Shown here piece by piece: positions 11,237 to 22,200 of a stretch of DNA of 29,614 nucleotides (its first letter is position 1; the number at the start of each line of letters is the position of its first letter). A program made the position numbers and the translations under genes. Source of the stretch: Bigelowiella natans CCMP2755. Taxonomy: Eukaryota > Cercozoa > Chlorarachniophyceae. The stretch lies in the NCBI GenBank assembly GCA_000320545.1, contig ADNK01002567.1, forward strand, positions 1-29,614. The letters are read 5' to 3'. The notes beneath the pieces were generated by a model that was not told the DNA's origin, did not search any database, and saw only the letters and a program-made list of their open reading frames with translations.

Positions 11237-14200
11237 TTTGTGTGTATCCATCACTACTTTCGCAGACATGCCGTGATTCTGCTTCTGCAGTTTTTTGCAC
11301 TCTTCATGGGCAAGTTTAAGTAGGCGATTGCTTGTCCTGAAAAACCGATCGCAAGAGTAAGTACGAAGTAAGGATAAAGGTTTCTTCTTCTTCCATACCT
11401 TAGTTGGAGTTGACTTGCTTCCAATTCCTTTTTCATTGTTTCTTGCTTAGTTTTCAAATCTGCATGTTTCACTGCTAATCGAGACTCACTATCTTTCTGT
11501 GCCGACTTTATTTTTCGCACTTCACGTTCTATGAATTCAACCATTTTTTCTTTTTTTTCCAAGCTCTCATGAAGGGTCTTGATTTTGTCATCCTTTTTCC
11601 TAATAGATTCTGTGAGACTGCTAATTTGAGATTTTTCTTCACTCAAAATATGATTTGCTTTGTGCACTTCAGATTGATACGAATCCAGTTTGTCACGGAC
11701 TTCGTCTACTTCCTTCTCCAGCTTCCGCTTCTGAAGATCTAAATCTTCAACTTGTTCAGTGAGTTCGTCTTCCCTCTTTTCAGCTTCGTTCAGCTCTCGC
11801 TCCAGACGCTCCTTAGTGCGTTTTAATGAACTAATACTGTCATTTTGATCATCCAGCATACGGTTTTTCACTCGCAATTTGTCTTCCAATTCTTGAATTT
11901 TAGACCCGTCGTTCAGAGCTTCTAGCTGTGAGAGTTTGGCTTCAATCTCGGATGTATCTTTGTGTTTGGTATCTATTTCGTGCTCTAAATCCGCATTTTC
12001 TCTTTCAAGTCGAGTAATTCTCTCCTTAAGTTTCCCCAATTCTTTCAGTTGAGTCTTTGATTTTCGTCTTGCCTCTTCAAGCTCACTTTTATCTTTATGG
12101 ACTTCCTCTAGTTTTTTCCGTTGCTCACTTACAACTTCCTTTAACTGATTCACTAGGGCATGTGTTTTCTTCTCATTCGCAAGCCGCAGCCGCAAAATCT
12201 CTTTGAGGTCATTTAAGTCGCACATAGCACTTTTGTAAGCCTTTTGGAGTGTCTTCACCTTTCTGTCGTGCGCCTTCGAATTTTCGAGGGTACTCTGTTT
12301 GTGGCTATCCCTTTCTCTACGATTGACGTCCTGTAGTTTGTGAAAACGGTCTCTAAAATCCTTTAATGTTTTGTTCGCGTCTGAGGCGAGTAGACTTTCC
12401 TTCTTAACTTCCTTTTCTAAACGATTAATGATCTGCGCTTGATTTACGATTTTTTGGTTCAATTGCTGCATTGACGCAGTGGATATATCTTTTTCAGCGT
12501 CAAACTTGACCATGAGTTCTGCCTGTCTTCTATCAGCTTGCTTCAATTCAAGCTCGAGTTTTTTGAACTTGCGTTTCCAATCACTAGCCTCTTCTTCAGA
12601 TCGAACAGACCTCTCAACTAACTTTTGTGCCTGGCATATAGAAAGCTCTGAAGACTGTACAAGCTGCTCCCTCATAGTTTTTTCAGATTGTATAAGTAAT
12701 TCTGCTTTCTTCTCAACTTCTTCCCGAATGGCCTCTGTAGCTTCCAGCTTACCACTTAGTCTCTGCACATCCGCCTTTAGACTGGTATTTTCACTTTCAT
12801 AATTGTGGAGCTTCTCTTTTAGCCGGGCATTTTCTACATCTAAATGTGACTTTGATTTACGTTCGAATGCTATATCTTGACGAAGCTGGTGGATTTCTTC
12901 CTGCAAACCTTTTTCGAGAGTATCTCGTCTAGATTCTGATTGTTGAAACCTTTCGGTCATCTCCTTCATTTTCTCTGTTTTTCTATCAGCGATGTGTTTT
13001 TCTTGTTCCAGCTGCTTTTGCATTTGGAGAAGTTGTTCACTAACACGCTTTAGCTCGTTTTCCATATGTTCCTGATTCTTTGTCTGGCTCTTTGTCTTTG
13101 CTATTTCGCGCTCAGATTTTAACTCAGATGTTAAACTTGATACATTTTCCATCATTTTCCGTAAATCTTCAACAAGTTTAACGGTTTCCCCCTCGTCCAT
13201 ACTTGCTTTACTTTCATTCCCTTCATGGCCCTCTTCCTTAGCTATTATAATTTGTTTTGAGTTTCTCGGGGGGGGTTCGCTCGGATCTTGATTTTTCCCA
13301 TCTTGATGATACTTGCCCGAATCTTTCTCGTCACTGTTTCTACTTCTACTACCAGCTCTACTGCCTCTGTCAAATTTTGTGTCTGAGGATGAGTGCTGCT
13401 GTCTCCGCCTATAGTAACCTTGAAGTGCTCTATCGATTGCAGAAGGTGTTTGAGAAACCCAGGGATTATTCCCAATTCTGAGATGTATAAAAAAACTAAG
13501 CTAATTTGATGACACGACAACATAAATTTCATACCTAAGCGGGTCTTCAACTGTATCTGTGGACATCGGCTGGGGTTTCAATGTTCGGGATGGGTAGCCT
13601 TGAACAAGGGTAGGAAACCCTTGCGAATATTTATCGCGTAGTCCCTAAGATGAATTTCATTTAAATCACATTTCCATTGAGTATGATAAAAGTTCAAATA
13701 AAAGTTCAAACTTGTTCGCGTTGCGTTTTGAGAGGCTTTCTACGGTGAACGTACTCCTCCACTGTGTAACCGTCAAGCATCCGCACACTTGGAAGGATGC
13801 TTCGGATCTAACACCAGGGATAAGAATCACCTTCATTATAATATGATAAAATTCTCGCAAAACCTGAGCGTAATATTGACGATTTTCACATATTGGGTTC
13901 GTAAAGTTCGGTTCAGCTTCCAGGCGAAGAACTCGTAAAGCCTAAAAAACTAAATGAGCTCTAGCGCACCATGCACGTGCAACTCTGAAATATTTTGGAC
14001 CTTACATCCCTGTAAGAACCTCAATTGATCTAATTCGCTAATTCTATTGTCACGAAGATCAATATTTTGCAACTTCTGGGCCTAATTAGTAAAGTTGGTA
14101 AGACTGCAAGATTGATGTTCACCATTTTTGGCTCACCTCGCGTTGGAAGACATTCGAATCAAAACCCCGCAGATCATGAATCAGGTTGTACGCTAGAGAA

Positions 14201-14781
14201 ATTTTTTCTAGATTCAAAGCGCCCTCGAGACCCTAAAAGGTCCAAGATAAGGGTCAACTGAAGAGGAAGTATGAGTCCTTATCTGACACACCTGAACCGA
14301 TGTAATTTTGTTGCACGAAAGATCCAGTTCTTTTAAGTTCTTCAACGAACCAAGTCCTTCGATGGCCTTCCAAAATTTAACAAAGCTCAAATCGCTATTG
14401 GATATCTTACTATGTATCTACCTCAATTTCATTCGAAGAAAGGTTCAGCGAGACTAGGTTTGTTAACGTTTCCAAGTTTGCTATCTTCCGGATCTGGTTG
14501 AAATGTAAATTGAGATCCCGCAAGTTCGACTTCGTTTCTAGCCCCGGTATGTCTTTGTTGCAGTTATACTTCGGATAAGTTTATTGATGAATGAAGGAAT
14601 AACTTGGTGTCAAGACCGTAAATTGACGAGAGCCCCGACGCGTATAGGTGCAGCTCATTACTTCTTCCTGAGGGATGACACAATTGGTCGCAAATGCTTT
14701 CCCAATAATTCATAGATTACCTTGTCCGTCACGGGTCTCGACAGATGAAGGGAATGGATCATCTTCCTTCTTCTCGTTCAT
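10958..14781 (-). CDS. LRRCC1: LRRCC1/VFL1-like leucine-rich-repeat and coiled-coil centriolar protein (12 exons, 1,038 aa)
   Basis: Exons on the minus strand: 14781-14721, 14667-14617, 14552-14422, 14366-14292, 14232-14137, 14081-14001, 13941-13864, 13807-13712, 13644-13535, 13477-11399, 11336-11258, 11137-10958; all phases agree. Residues about 25-190 are SDS22-type LRRs, e.g. LRDLNLHFNQIRKIANLETL and LKELDLSCNKITSV. The cap follows: NPICENRQYYAQ, IRSILPSVRMLDGYTVEEY. A linker (WVSQTPSAIDRALQGYYRRR) precedes a coiled coil from about 350 to 1,000. LRR order, the cap and NQTENEMRSLLKELQ near the C-terminus match my recollection of animal LRRCC1, and the length is almost that of the human protein (about 1,030 aa). 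LRRCC1 and Chlamydomonas VFL1 act in the distal centriole/basal body and help define rotational asymmetry. Introns 1-9 are only about 49-70 bases. Two donors are GTC (14616, 14000). The last acceptor (11138) is the least certain site because the intron holds an (AT)n tract. Confidence 0.88.
11192..11233. repeat. (AT)n microsatellite in the last LRRCC1 intron
   Basis: About 21 AT units within the intron 11257-11138 (minus). Reading through it gives a YIYIYI peptide, so the tract is taken as intronic. Confidence 0.9.
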
Positions 14782-15357
14782 CGAGTCACGCTCGTGAATG
14801 GGGGGAGAAATACTCCCTTACAGTTTCCCGCCACCACTTCTCGAGACTCAAAAGATATGCAGAGAGATTTATTGGAGATTCCCGGCTTAAATTCCGATTT
14901 TTTGTGGGATTAATCTGCTATTCAATGATTAAAATTCATGCTATTTTTTAGCTACGACACTGAGATTGGAATTATTGTAGATATTCAACTTCCAGGCGGA
15001 AACTTTCGGCAGAGAAGAGCCTGGGCCGATTTGAGCGCAGAATAGAAAGAACAGGATCCAGCAGCCAGGCAGCCAGGCAGCCGGCAGTCCGGCGCAGGCG
15101 GAAGCAACCCAAGCGAATGGGCGACTCTGTTTTCTAGCGTGGACCGCAGCCCACCCCCTCGTTTGGCAGCAGCTATTTGTGGTCGTTCAGTCTTGCTCAT
15201 AGGCGGTCATTCTCCGCTGCTATCACGCTTATGCATTGTTCAAAAAAGAGCGGCGAGATCGTCGATGCCGCTCCAACATTACGGGAAGGCTGGCTTTAGG
15301 CCGTATCAGTCATTGTCCGTGTCCCTCTTCACCCTGATCTTCCGTTCCTTCTTAACT
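14782..15357. promoter_or_regulatory. Divergent intergenic region between LRRCC1-like and the unknown + gene
   Basis: This 576-bp region separates two genes read away from each other, so both promoters should lie here. No TATA-like element or other motif is clear. A small tandem of gcagccag units lies at 15058-15083. An open frame runs through 15139-15357 in phase with the + gene and contains an ATG at 15265, so the first exon of that gene may start further left than annotated. Confidence 0.4.
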
Positions 15358-16096
15358 ATGCAGTGTTGGTGGTTGCTCTTAACGTGTATTGTGAATGCGG
15401 CAGCAATAGCAGGAGGAGGAGCAGCGGCAGTAGGACGCCCAGTCTTCTGCCACGGTTTAGCGTCGTCGCCACGTGCAGAGCTGCAATTACCCTGGAATAC
15501 AAATCTACCTACATGTGCGATGGGGTGGCAAGAAAAGGCTTCGGGGCGCTCGGTAGCGACGAGGAAAACAGGGTTACTACCGTCGGTTGTGGCGGCCGCT
15601 GCTGCATTCTTCAATCCCGCCTCGTCATCCACGTATAGGTTACGTGGTGGGAAGGTCGGAGACCAAAAACGGGGTAAAAAGACAAAGTCGAGACGGAGAA
15701 AATCATCTGATGCCGCGACGCAAACCAACGACATTCCCTCTTCGAATGCTACGAATGCTAGAAATATTGACCAATTCTCAACCGGAAATAATGCAGATGA
15801 CCGCTTCGACTTCAAACATATGTCGCCGAGAGCCAGGCGCCTTTTCCGTGAACTAAAGGTAGGTAATTAAGGGCGGGGTAATTCCATAGTTCCCTTCTAT
15901 CTTTGATCCTTCTGACCTGAGAAGATGAAAACTTCTCATCTTCAGCTCACTATTGAATTGTGATAACTTGCCCGCCTCCTGCAGACTCGAAGAAAACACG
16001 AGAATAGAGTACGCGAAGCGACGGAGAAGTCTCCACACATGCAACAAAAAATAGCGGTGGGCTCTGAATGACAGGCGATAGATAAACTGGAATAGC

Positions 16097-16128
<32 letters not shown>

Positions 16129-17094
16129 CGGCTGCTTTGTTTTGTTGACCAAAAACGTGAATAATGTAACACCGAATGTAGTCATTGATGAAGAATGCTT
16201 GGGAGCTGACGATTTATGGTGTACAAGGTGGACCGGGCGATGGACCTACTGAGCGGCAAGAAGCATCTCTCTTCCGCGGTGAATGTGCTAGTTTTGTGAT
16301 GGGTGGTGTGCGGGGGAAAGTTGCAATGTGCAGATCGGACGCCATGGAAGTTATGTGAATCCGCATTGCTGCGAAGATCATTCTTCCCAATTGTTTCCAC
16401 TTTTTGTTTGAAGTGGCGTGTGCAATGAGAGTCCATTTGTAGTCTTCCTGCCACCTTTCTGCCTGGCATTAAATGTGTAACGTATGTGATGACAACTAAC
16501 CGTGCAGAAATTAAGAGGGAAGCTGAAGGAGATTGAAAGGAAGAAGCTTGTTTGCCACGAGAAGTAAAAGGGGCTAGCAGCTCAGCCGATGAGGAAGAAG
16601 AAGATGATGAGAGTGAAAGTGAATGTGAAGCACGCACTAGTAATATAGTAGCTTTGACAATGCTGACGTCCTCGATAGGACGTCGTCAATGTCTACAATG
16701 CGCGATGATATACGTTGCGTTCAGAATACGATGTTGGATTTCCTTGCGTCGAGACTTATTTCCTCCTTTGTCTTCGATGTTCCTCCCCCCCCCCTCCCCC
16801 TCTCCTCCTCCTCCTCCTCCTCCTTTCTCTAGATGGGAGCAGAGGATCAACCGGAAGAAGCAGCAAAGACTGATGTGAGAGACACCATAGATTCCAATTG
16901 GGGCAAATGAATGAATGGGACGATAAGATATCACGAAATCGGACCAATAGACATAACGAACGACATATTCTGTTGTGTGTCTAGACAACATAATGCTGAT
17001 GCTTTCGATTCTCGCAGCACGTTATCCATGGCGCAGCGGGAACTTGAACGACGGGGGGAGAGCTCGAAAGCGGTCCTCCATCAATACCACTCCG

Positions 17095-17131
<37 letters not shown>

Positions 17132-17396
17132 ACGAATTTTTCTTTTAAGTATGAACAATATACTTCAGTGCCGTCACTCTCCCTAACCTCCCCTTCTCTC
17201 CCCTTCTCTCCCCTTCTCTCCCCCAGAAACAAATAGGAAGTATGATTGCTAGCGTGAAAAATGCGCCCGCGGAAACAGTAGAATCTATTCCCAGGCCTCC
17301 AAGAATAAGGAAAACGGTGAGAAGGGTTGCTCCAATGTGCGCGCAAGTTTATGGACTGCGTCTCTTTCAAGCCTGTTAGTTTTTTTCCAACACATA

Positions 17397-17447
<51 letters not shown>

Positions 17448-17646
17448 ATAAATTGAATACATTATCAATTTAAAAATGCGTGTGTGCATGCGCGTGTGTT
17501 TTATCATTCAATTTGCATCGTAGAAAGCATAAGTGACTTTGTGCTCTGTTGATAATTTTGAGTAGCTGAGACGCATGGAGGTGGTTCGACGTAAGATTGC
17601 AAAGTCACAGAGGAAGCGTGCAAAACAAGTATTGCTCTTCGGAGGA

Positions 17647-17693
<47 letters not shown>

Positions 17694-18169
17694 AATATAT
17701 TTATATAATATTGAAATGCTTATTTATTTTCTTCCTCCTGTGTATACGTAGTATTTTTGTTTCATATGCGTGGATTTTTCGTCCCCGTCTCACAGCCCGT
17801 CTCCCCCACCTTCTTCTCTCCCTCGGCTTTCTCTTATACTCTTCCATTTCCTCCAGGGGCTGCGGAAAGGAGACGGAGATGTGGAAAGACGAACAGGCCT
17901 TGAGCTCTCCAAACCCCCATGTACATCAGAGTCGATGATTTGATGATGCTGCTGCTGCTGCTGCTGATGATGATGATTATGACGATACCGTCACAGTTAA
18001 AGTTGCGATTGATGTGCTGGTGCATTAATTCGGTGTTGCCTCAATTTCAGCCGCATCATCAACAGACGGCCTTCCAGGCCGGAAATTCCGGAAGAAAACC
18101 CCTCGACGGTAGGTGGGCGAGCGGAAGTTCTTGTGCTTGCATGGTGAATGCAACTGTCTAATTTCGGTG

Positions 18170-18212
<43 letters not shown>

Positions 18213-18306
18213 GATTGTGACCTCGCTCTGCAACAGCCCTATTGGGAGGAAGCTGAGTTTTAAAGCGCGACGCGCACTCAAAGGTTTATTTCGATTACAT
18301 CTATAG
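15358..18306 (+). CDS. Unknown basic protein with signal-peptide-like N-terminus and RLRGG motif (9 exons, 332 aa)
   Basis: Exons: 15358-15858, 16508-16563, 16833-16874, 17018-17072, 17227-17316, 17566-17628, 17857-17920, 18051-18108, 18237-18306; every phase agrees and the last ends in TAG. From ATG 15358 the protein opens MQCWWLLLTCIVNAAAIAGG, a good signal peptide. A Ser/Ala-rich stretch follows and then TYRLRGGKVGDQKRGKKTKS. The rest is strongly basic, with a helical Lys/Arg block, ARRLFRELKKLRGKLKEIER, and a C-terminus RKLSFKARRALKGLFRLHL. I recognise no family. The layout resembles bipartite leaders of complex-plastid algae, where the signal peptide is followed by a transit-like region, so a plastid or periplastid RNA-binding protein is conceivable; this is inference. 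ATG 15265 in the same frame would add 31 residues and bury the signal. One donor is GTC (17073). Introns hold (GTA)n, (CA)n, (AT)n and (GT)n. Confidence 0.7.
16095..16128. repeat. (GTA)n microsatellite in an intron
   Basis: About eleven GTA units in the intron 15859-16507 of the unknown + gene. The rest of this intron has no recognisable feature. Confidence 0.85.
17098..17226. repeat. (CA)n and a 10-bp tandem repeat serving as polypyrimidine tract
   Basis: A CA tract at 17098-17129 and three perfect copies of cccttctctc at 17191-17220 directly before the acceptor ccccag (ends 17226). Both are within one 154-base intron. The decamer array forms the acceptor's pyrimidine tract. Confidence 0.85.
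17398..17710. repeat. (CA)n(TA)n and (AT)n microsatellites in two introns
   Basis: CA then TA at 17398-17444 in the intron before exon 17566-17628, and an AT tract at 17647-17710 in the intron after it. The exon itself (LRRMEVVRRKIAKSQRKR) is flanked on both sides by these arrays. Confidence 0.85.
17933..18206. repeat. (GAT/GCT)n and (GT)n microsatellites in two introns
   Basis: A GAT/GCT trinucleotide tract at 17933-17979 lies in the intron 17921-18050. A GT tract at 18167-18206 lies in the intron 18109-18236. Both belong to the unknown + gene. Confidence 0.8.
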
Positions 18307-19212
18307 CCATGATGGTGTGATGATGATGATGATGATAATCATGATCATCATGATTATGATTCCATGTGTGGCGATTACGTGGAAAGAAGGAGGACAGTGA
18401 AGCAGACTTTTCTTGTTCTCCCATGTTGAAGATAAGAACCCATGTTGAAGATAAGAACACACCCTTTCATCGCCATCATCATCGTCATTTGATTTCTATT
18501 TCGTCATCATCATAACATCCCCATACTAATCCCCCCCCTGTCCCATCTCAAGGCGGAAACACGTCGAGAGGCAAAAATTTTTATCGAAAGCTGGTCAAAC
18601 GTCGAGGGCGAGCTCGACACAATTGATGTTGAACCCCTATTTTCTGCTCACTGCTTGCAAACGCAAGCGAACTAGCGAAATGCATCAAGCTTTGCATGAA
18701 ATCATGTTTGCAACCACGTCTAGATGTACACAAAGTTCACATGTGAAAGCAAGGTCATCATGAGTGTTTGTGCGCGATCGTTCGTACATTGTTGCTTCGG
18801 ATGCTGTGTTGAAGATGATTTCTGATTGGATTTTCGTGGTCACGCATGTATTACCATCGCTAACTTTGGCGCCGCTTTACGTGCACCTAACACCTACATG
18901 CATGCATGTTTTCATGTTGGAATAAATGTGTATAAGTCTGTACATCGATGGAACGACGTTTTGCATTATCTAGTTACATGTACAAAAGATGCTGCACATA
19001 GTGTTTTTTAGTAGTAGTCACTATTTATTTCATATCAGATTTAATTTAAATTTAGACTTATTCTACTTTCCACATTCGCTCTCGCATTAAATTAGTTAAT
19101 TTGTCTCATTGGTTTTAGAAAATATTTCGTCGGGAACGTATTATGACATTATCGATTCCTGCGAAATCCATTATTGATAGATGTGTAACAGATGAAACCT
19201 CATTCTCCGTCA
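18307..19212. other. Convergent 3' spacer
   Basis: No gene seen between two convergent stops. It contains GAT repeats, a 23-bp palindrome at 18335-18357 (ataatcatgat, one central base, atcatgattat), and a perfect 19-bp tandem duplication at 18421-18458 (unit ccatgttgaagataagaac). The minus strand carries aaataaat at 19023-19030, about 185 bases after the stop of the minus gene, a possible poly(A) signal. Confidence 0.55.
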
Positions 19213-22200
19213 TTACTCTTTAATTATGTCAGAGTGCAAGCTATTAGCTCGTATTCGGCTATTTGACTCTAAGTCTGATGTTCTTTTGAAAGAACCCATC
19301 ATGTTTCTTGCATAAGCACTTATTACTACAGGTTTGCCACCCATCTCTGCTGCATCAGACTTAGAATCACGACTGGTTTGATAACTCTCTAAGTCTTGCG
19401 ATCTTTTGAAAGAACCTATTGTGGTCCTTGAGCTCATTACTACTGTTTTGCCATTAATTTCTGCTGTATCAGACTTAGAATCACGACCAGTTTGAAAGCT
19501 CCACGTACGTTTTCGAGGCATATTTAGACTTTCTGTGCGCACTCGACGAGATTCTGTTTGCGATTGCATGGAAATTTCAGGCTTGGGTCTCTTACTTATA
19601 GATTCTGAGCTCAAGTTCTTCCCAAATTTAGAAAAGAAGATGTCAGAATACGCTTTCATTATTTCGAGATCAGTGTATTGCGTTTTGCCTACATCAAAAT
19701 AGTGTATATGATTAGCTGAAACGTGGCATTGAAGATATACTATACTTGTTATCACCTTTGATTTTGCTACGGTAGAGTTCATATACTCCGATTAGAATCC
19801 ATACGTAGTGGCAACAGAGTAGAATGATGAAGGATACTGCCGTTATATGATGATATAACCCAGGCAGCACTCGATATGTCTCGAATTGAACCCATATTTC
19901 AACGAGCAGCATGATGATTTTCGACCTAATTTGAGGGTTACACAAAAATCTTCAATATAAAACTAAATTTGGTCAAAGATTTCAATTCAGCCAATAGATT
20001 TACCATAAGGCTGAGACGCACCCAAAGCAATGGACCGTGTGTTGAATTGAATAAGGAATAATAGCTATCACGATTGTTGCTCGATCCTCCAGCCCAAAAC
20101 AAACGGATAAGTATATTATAAAGGATGCGAAATGATGTACATACGTTGTTATACCATAGGAAAGTATTTGCAAAAATGCGGAGGGCTTGCCAAGTTTACC
20201 GGCCCTTGCCGTTACAAAAGGAACCACAATATTAGATGCAATGCATGGAAATCCAAAGTAAAATAAAGCTAAGGTCGCAAAGATGATCCCCAACTTCGAT
20301 TTGGACCCTAACGCCGCAATTCCAACGACTGGATTGAAGGCACAAGCGAGCCACCATAGCTGTCGAGATCCTTTCCAGCTGAGGATGTGAGGGCCAATGA
20401 TGGCATCCATTATAATTCCAGCTGTAAGCACTATCGAAGCAAGAATAACTATGAACAGGAGTGTCACATCTTCTTCGGATTCACGAGTGCTGGCCTTCCT
20501 TATAACAGGAACGGTGCGAATTGTGGACCACACACTGAAAGATTCTAGTCTAATTTTTCGAACAAACTGTAGTATCTGGTCTACATTTTCTCCAATATTT
20601 GCATCAATGTATACGTTCTCCTCGTGATATGAGCCTCGTACTTCGTACCACTCCAAAATCTTACCCTTCTTTGGCTTAAGCAGGACCAATGTGTGCTCAT
20701 ATTGGCTAGAAGTGAAGACGGGGTCTTTATCAGATGAAAGTAAAAGAATGTGAGTGTCCGGATCAATGTATTTTAGTTGGGTAGGATTTGAGGCGGCAAG
20801 GAAGCCTTCTACAACTTTGAAGTTATCAAAATAATAGCAATAAATATTATAAACTCCTGTCCGCTTGAAAGTGTGTAAAAAATCATTTTCGAGTTCTGAA
20901 TTCCAAAACGTTTGATTTTCAGCCGTATCGAAAACTCTCTCAAAGTTATTGAACGCAAGCCCTAGTAGGTGCATCGGTGACATAAAACGTCTGAGGTAAG
21001 TTAGTTCGAAGGGGATTCTTCCAAAATGACGAACGTATGAGGCCGGATGCGGTCCAAAAACGATGAAGCCTTCTAGTAAGTGTTCGACATTTTGGACAAC
21101 ATACCAGGAAAATATTGCTGAGATGCCATGAGCAATGATGAAAATCTTCTCATATCCTTCTGAATGAGAAATTCGAACAAGCCTTTCGATGGGGGCAGAT
21201 GCTGTTTCCATGCGACAGCTCTCTAATCTGCTGCCTCTACCCCATCCAGGGAGATAAACAGACCAAAATTCGAACTTAGGGTCAAATAGATTCGATTTAT
21301 CACGAATCTTTCGAATTAAATTTGCTGCAAATGAGACCGGAGACTCCGTTCCATGCAACATAATGAAGAGAAAGGAACTTCTCGGGGAACTCACCTTCTC
21401 TGGTTCTGCCACCGCTTTTAGAACTTCGATGTGTTGAGAAGCAGAATTTTCCTTTGAGACATCTACAATATGAGACTCAAAACGCACAGATTTACGAACT
21501 GGAATGCCTGCGTGACACTCGGTGTTGGCAGGGAAAAATAAGGGGGCAATCGCTGCAGCAAACTCGACGGAGATTTGGCGTGCAGGGCACGAGCGCCGAA
21601 GAGTTCCTAAACTGTTACCTACATGAAAAAATAATCGGTAAAGATATTTGAAGGATGACTATTTTTTAAAGAAGATAAAATCAATTAAATTAACGATAAC
21701 CTTCGAGATCTTTTTCGATGAAATTCCAAGTGAGCACATTCTTAAGATCACTCCTGTTAGGATTGAATCGTAATGGTTCTTCAAATGCGTTTGGATCAAC
21801 ATTGGCCATGGAAAGAGAGTACATTCTTGGAAGGCACTTGGGGCATGGTTTCGCTACGAAGCCGCTTACAGATGTTTGTAATCGCGAGTGCTCCAGAATG
21901 AAACTAACCTTGTCCCTTCTCCAGTAATCGATGACTTCGCAGTAATCTCTTCGCACCCGTTCAATTAAAGTTATAGTCATATCGATTATTCCAGTACCTG
22001 CAACTAGAATCTCTGTCACTAATTCATAGGCCTCTTGAATTGAGACGTTGTTAATGCCATGTTGGAAATATGAATTGTTTAGAAAAAGTTGAATTTCATC
22101 TTCCGAAATAATGCGCTGTAGAGCGCGAAAAATTTGATATCGTCGAGTAAGAGAAGCCGCAGCTAGTGAGTATGTACCCGATATAAGGTGAAAATCCTTT

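Noticed and set aside
12479-12802. Plus-strand ORF of 107 aa
   Set aside because: It is antisense to the LRRCC1 coiled-coil exon and reflects that exon's codon composition.
13245-13550. Minus-strand ORF starting MKTRLGMKF
   Set aside because: The true frame, joined from the exon ending at 13535, reads RIGNNPWVSQTPSAID and continues in phase to the coiled coil; the ORF is another frame.
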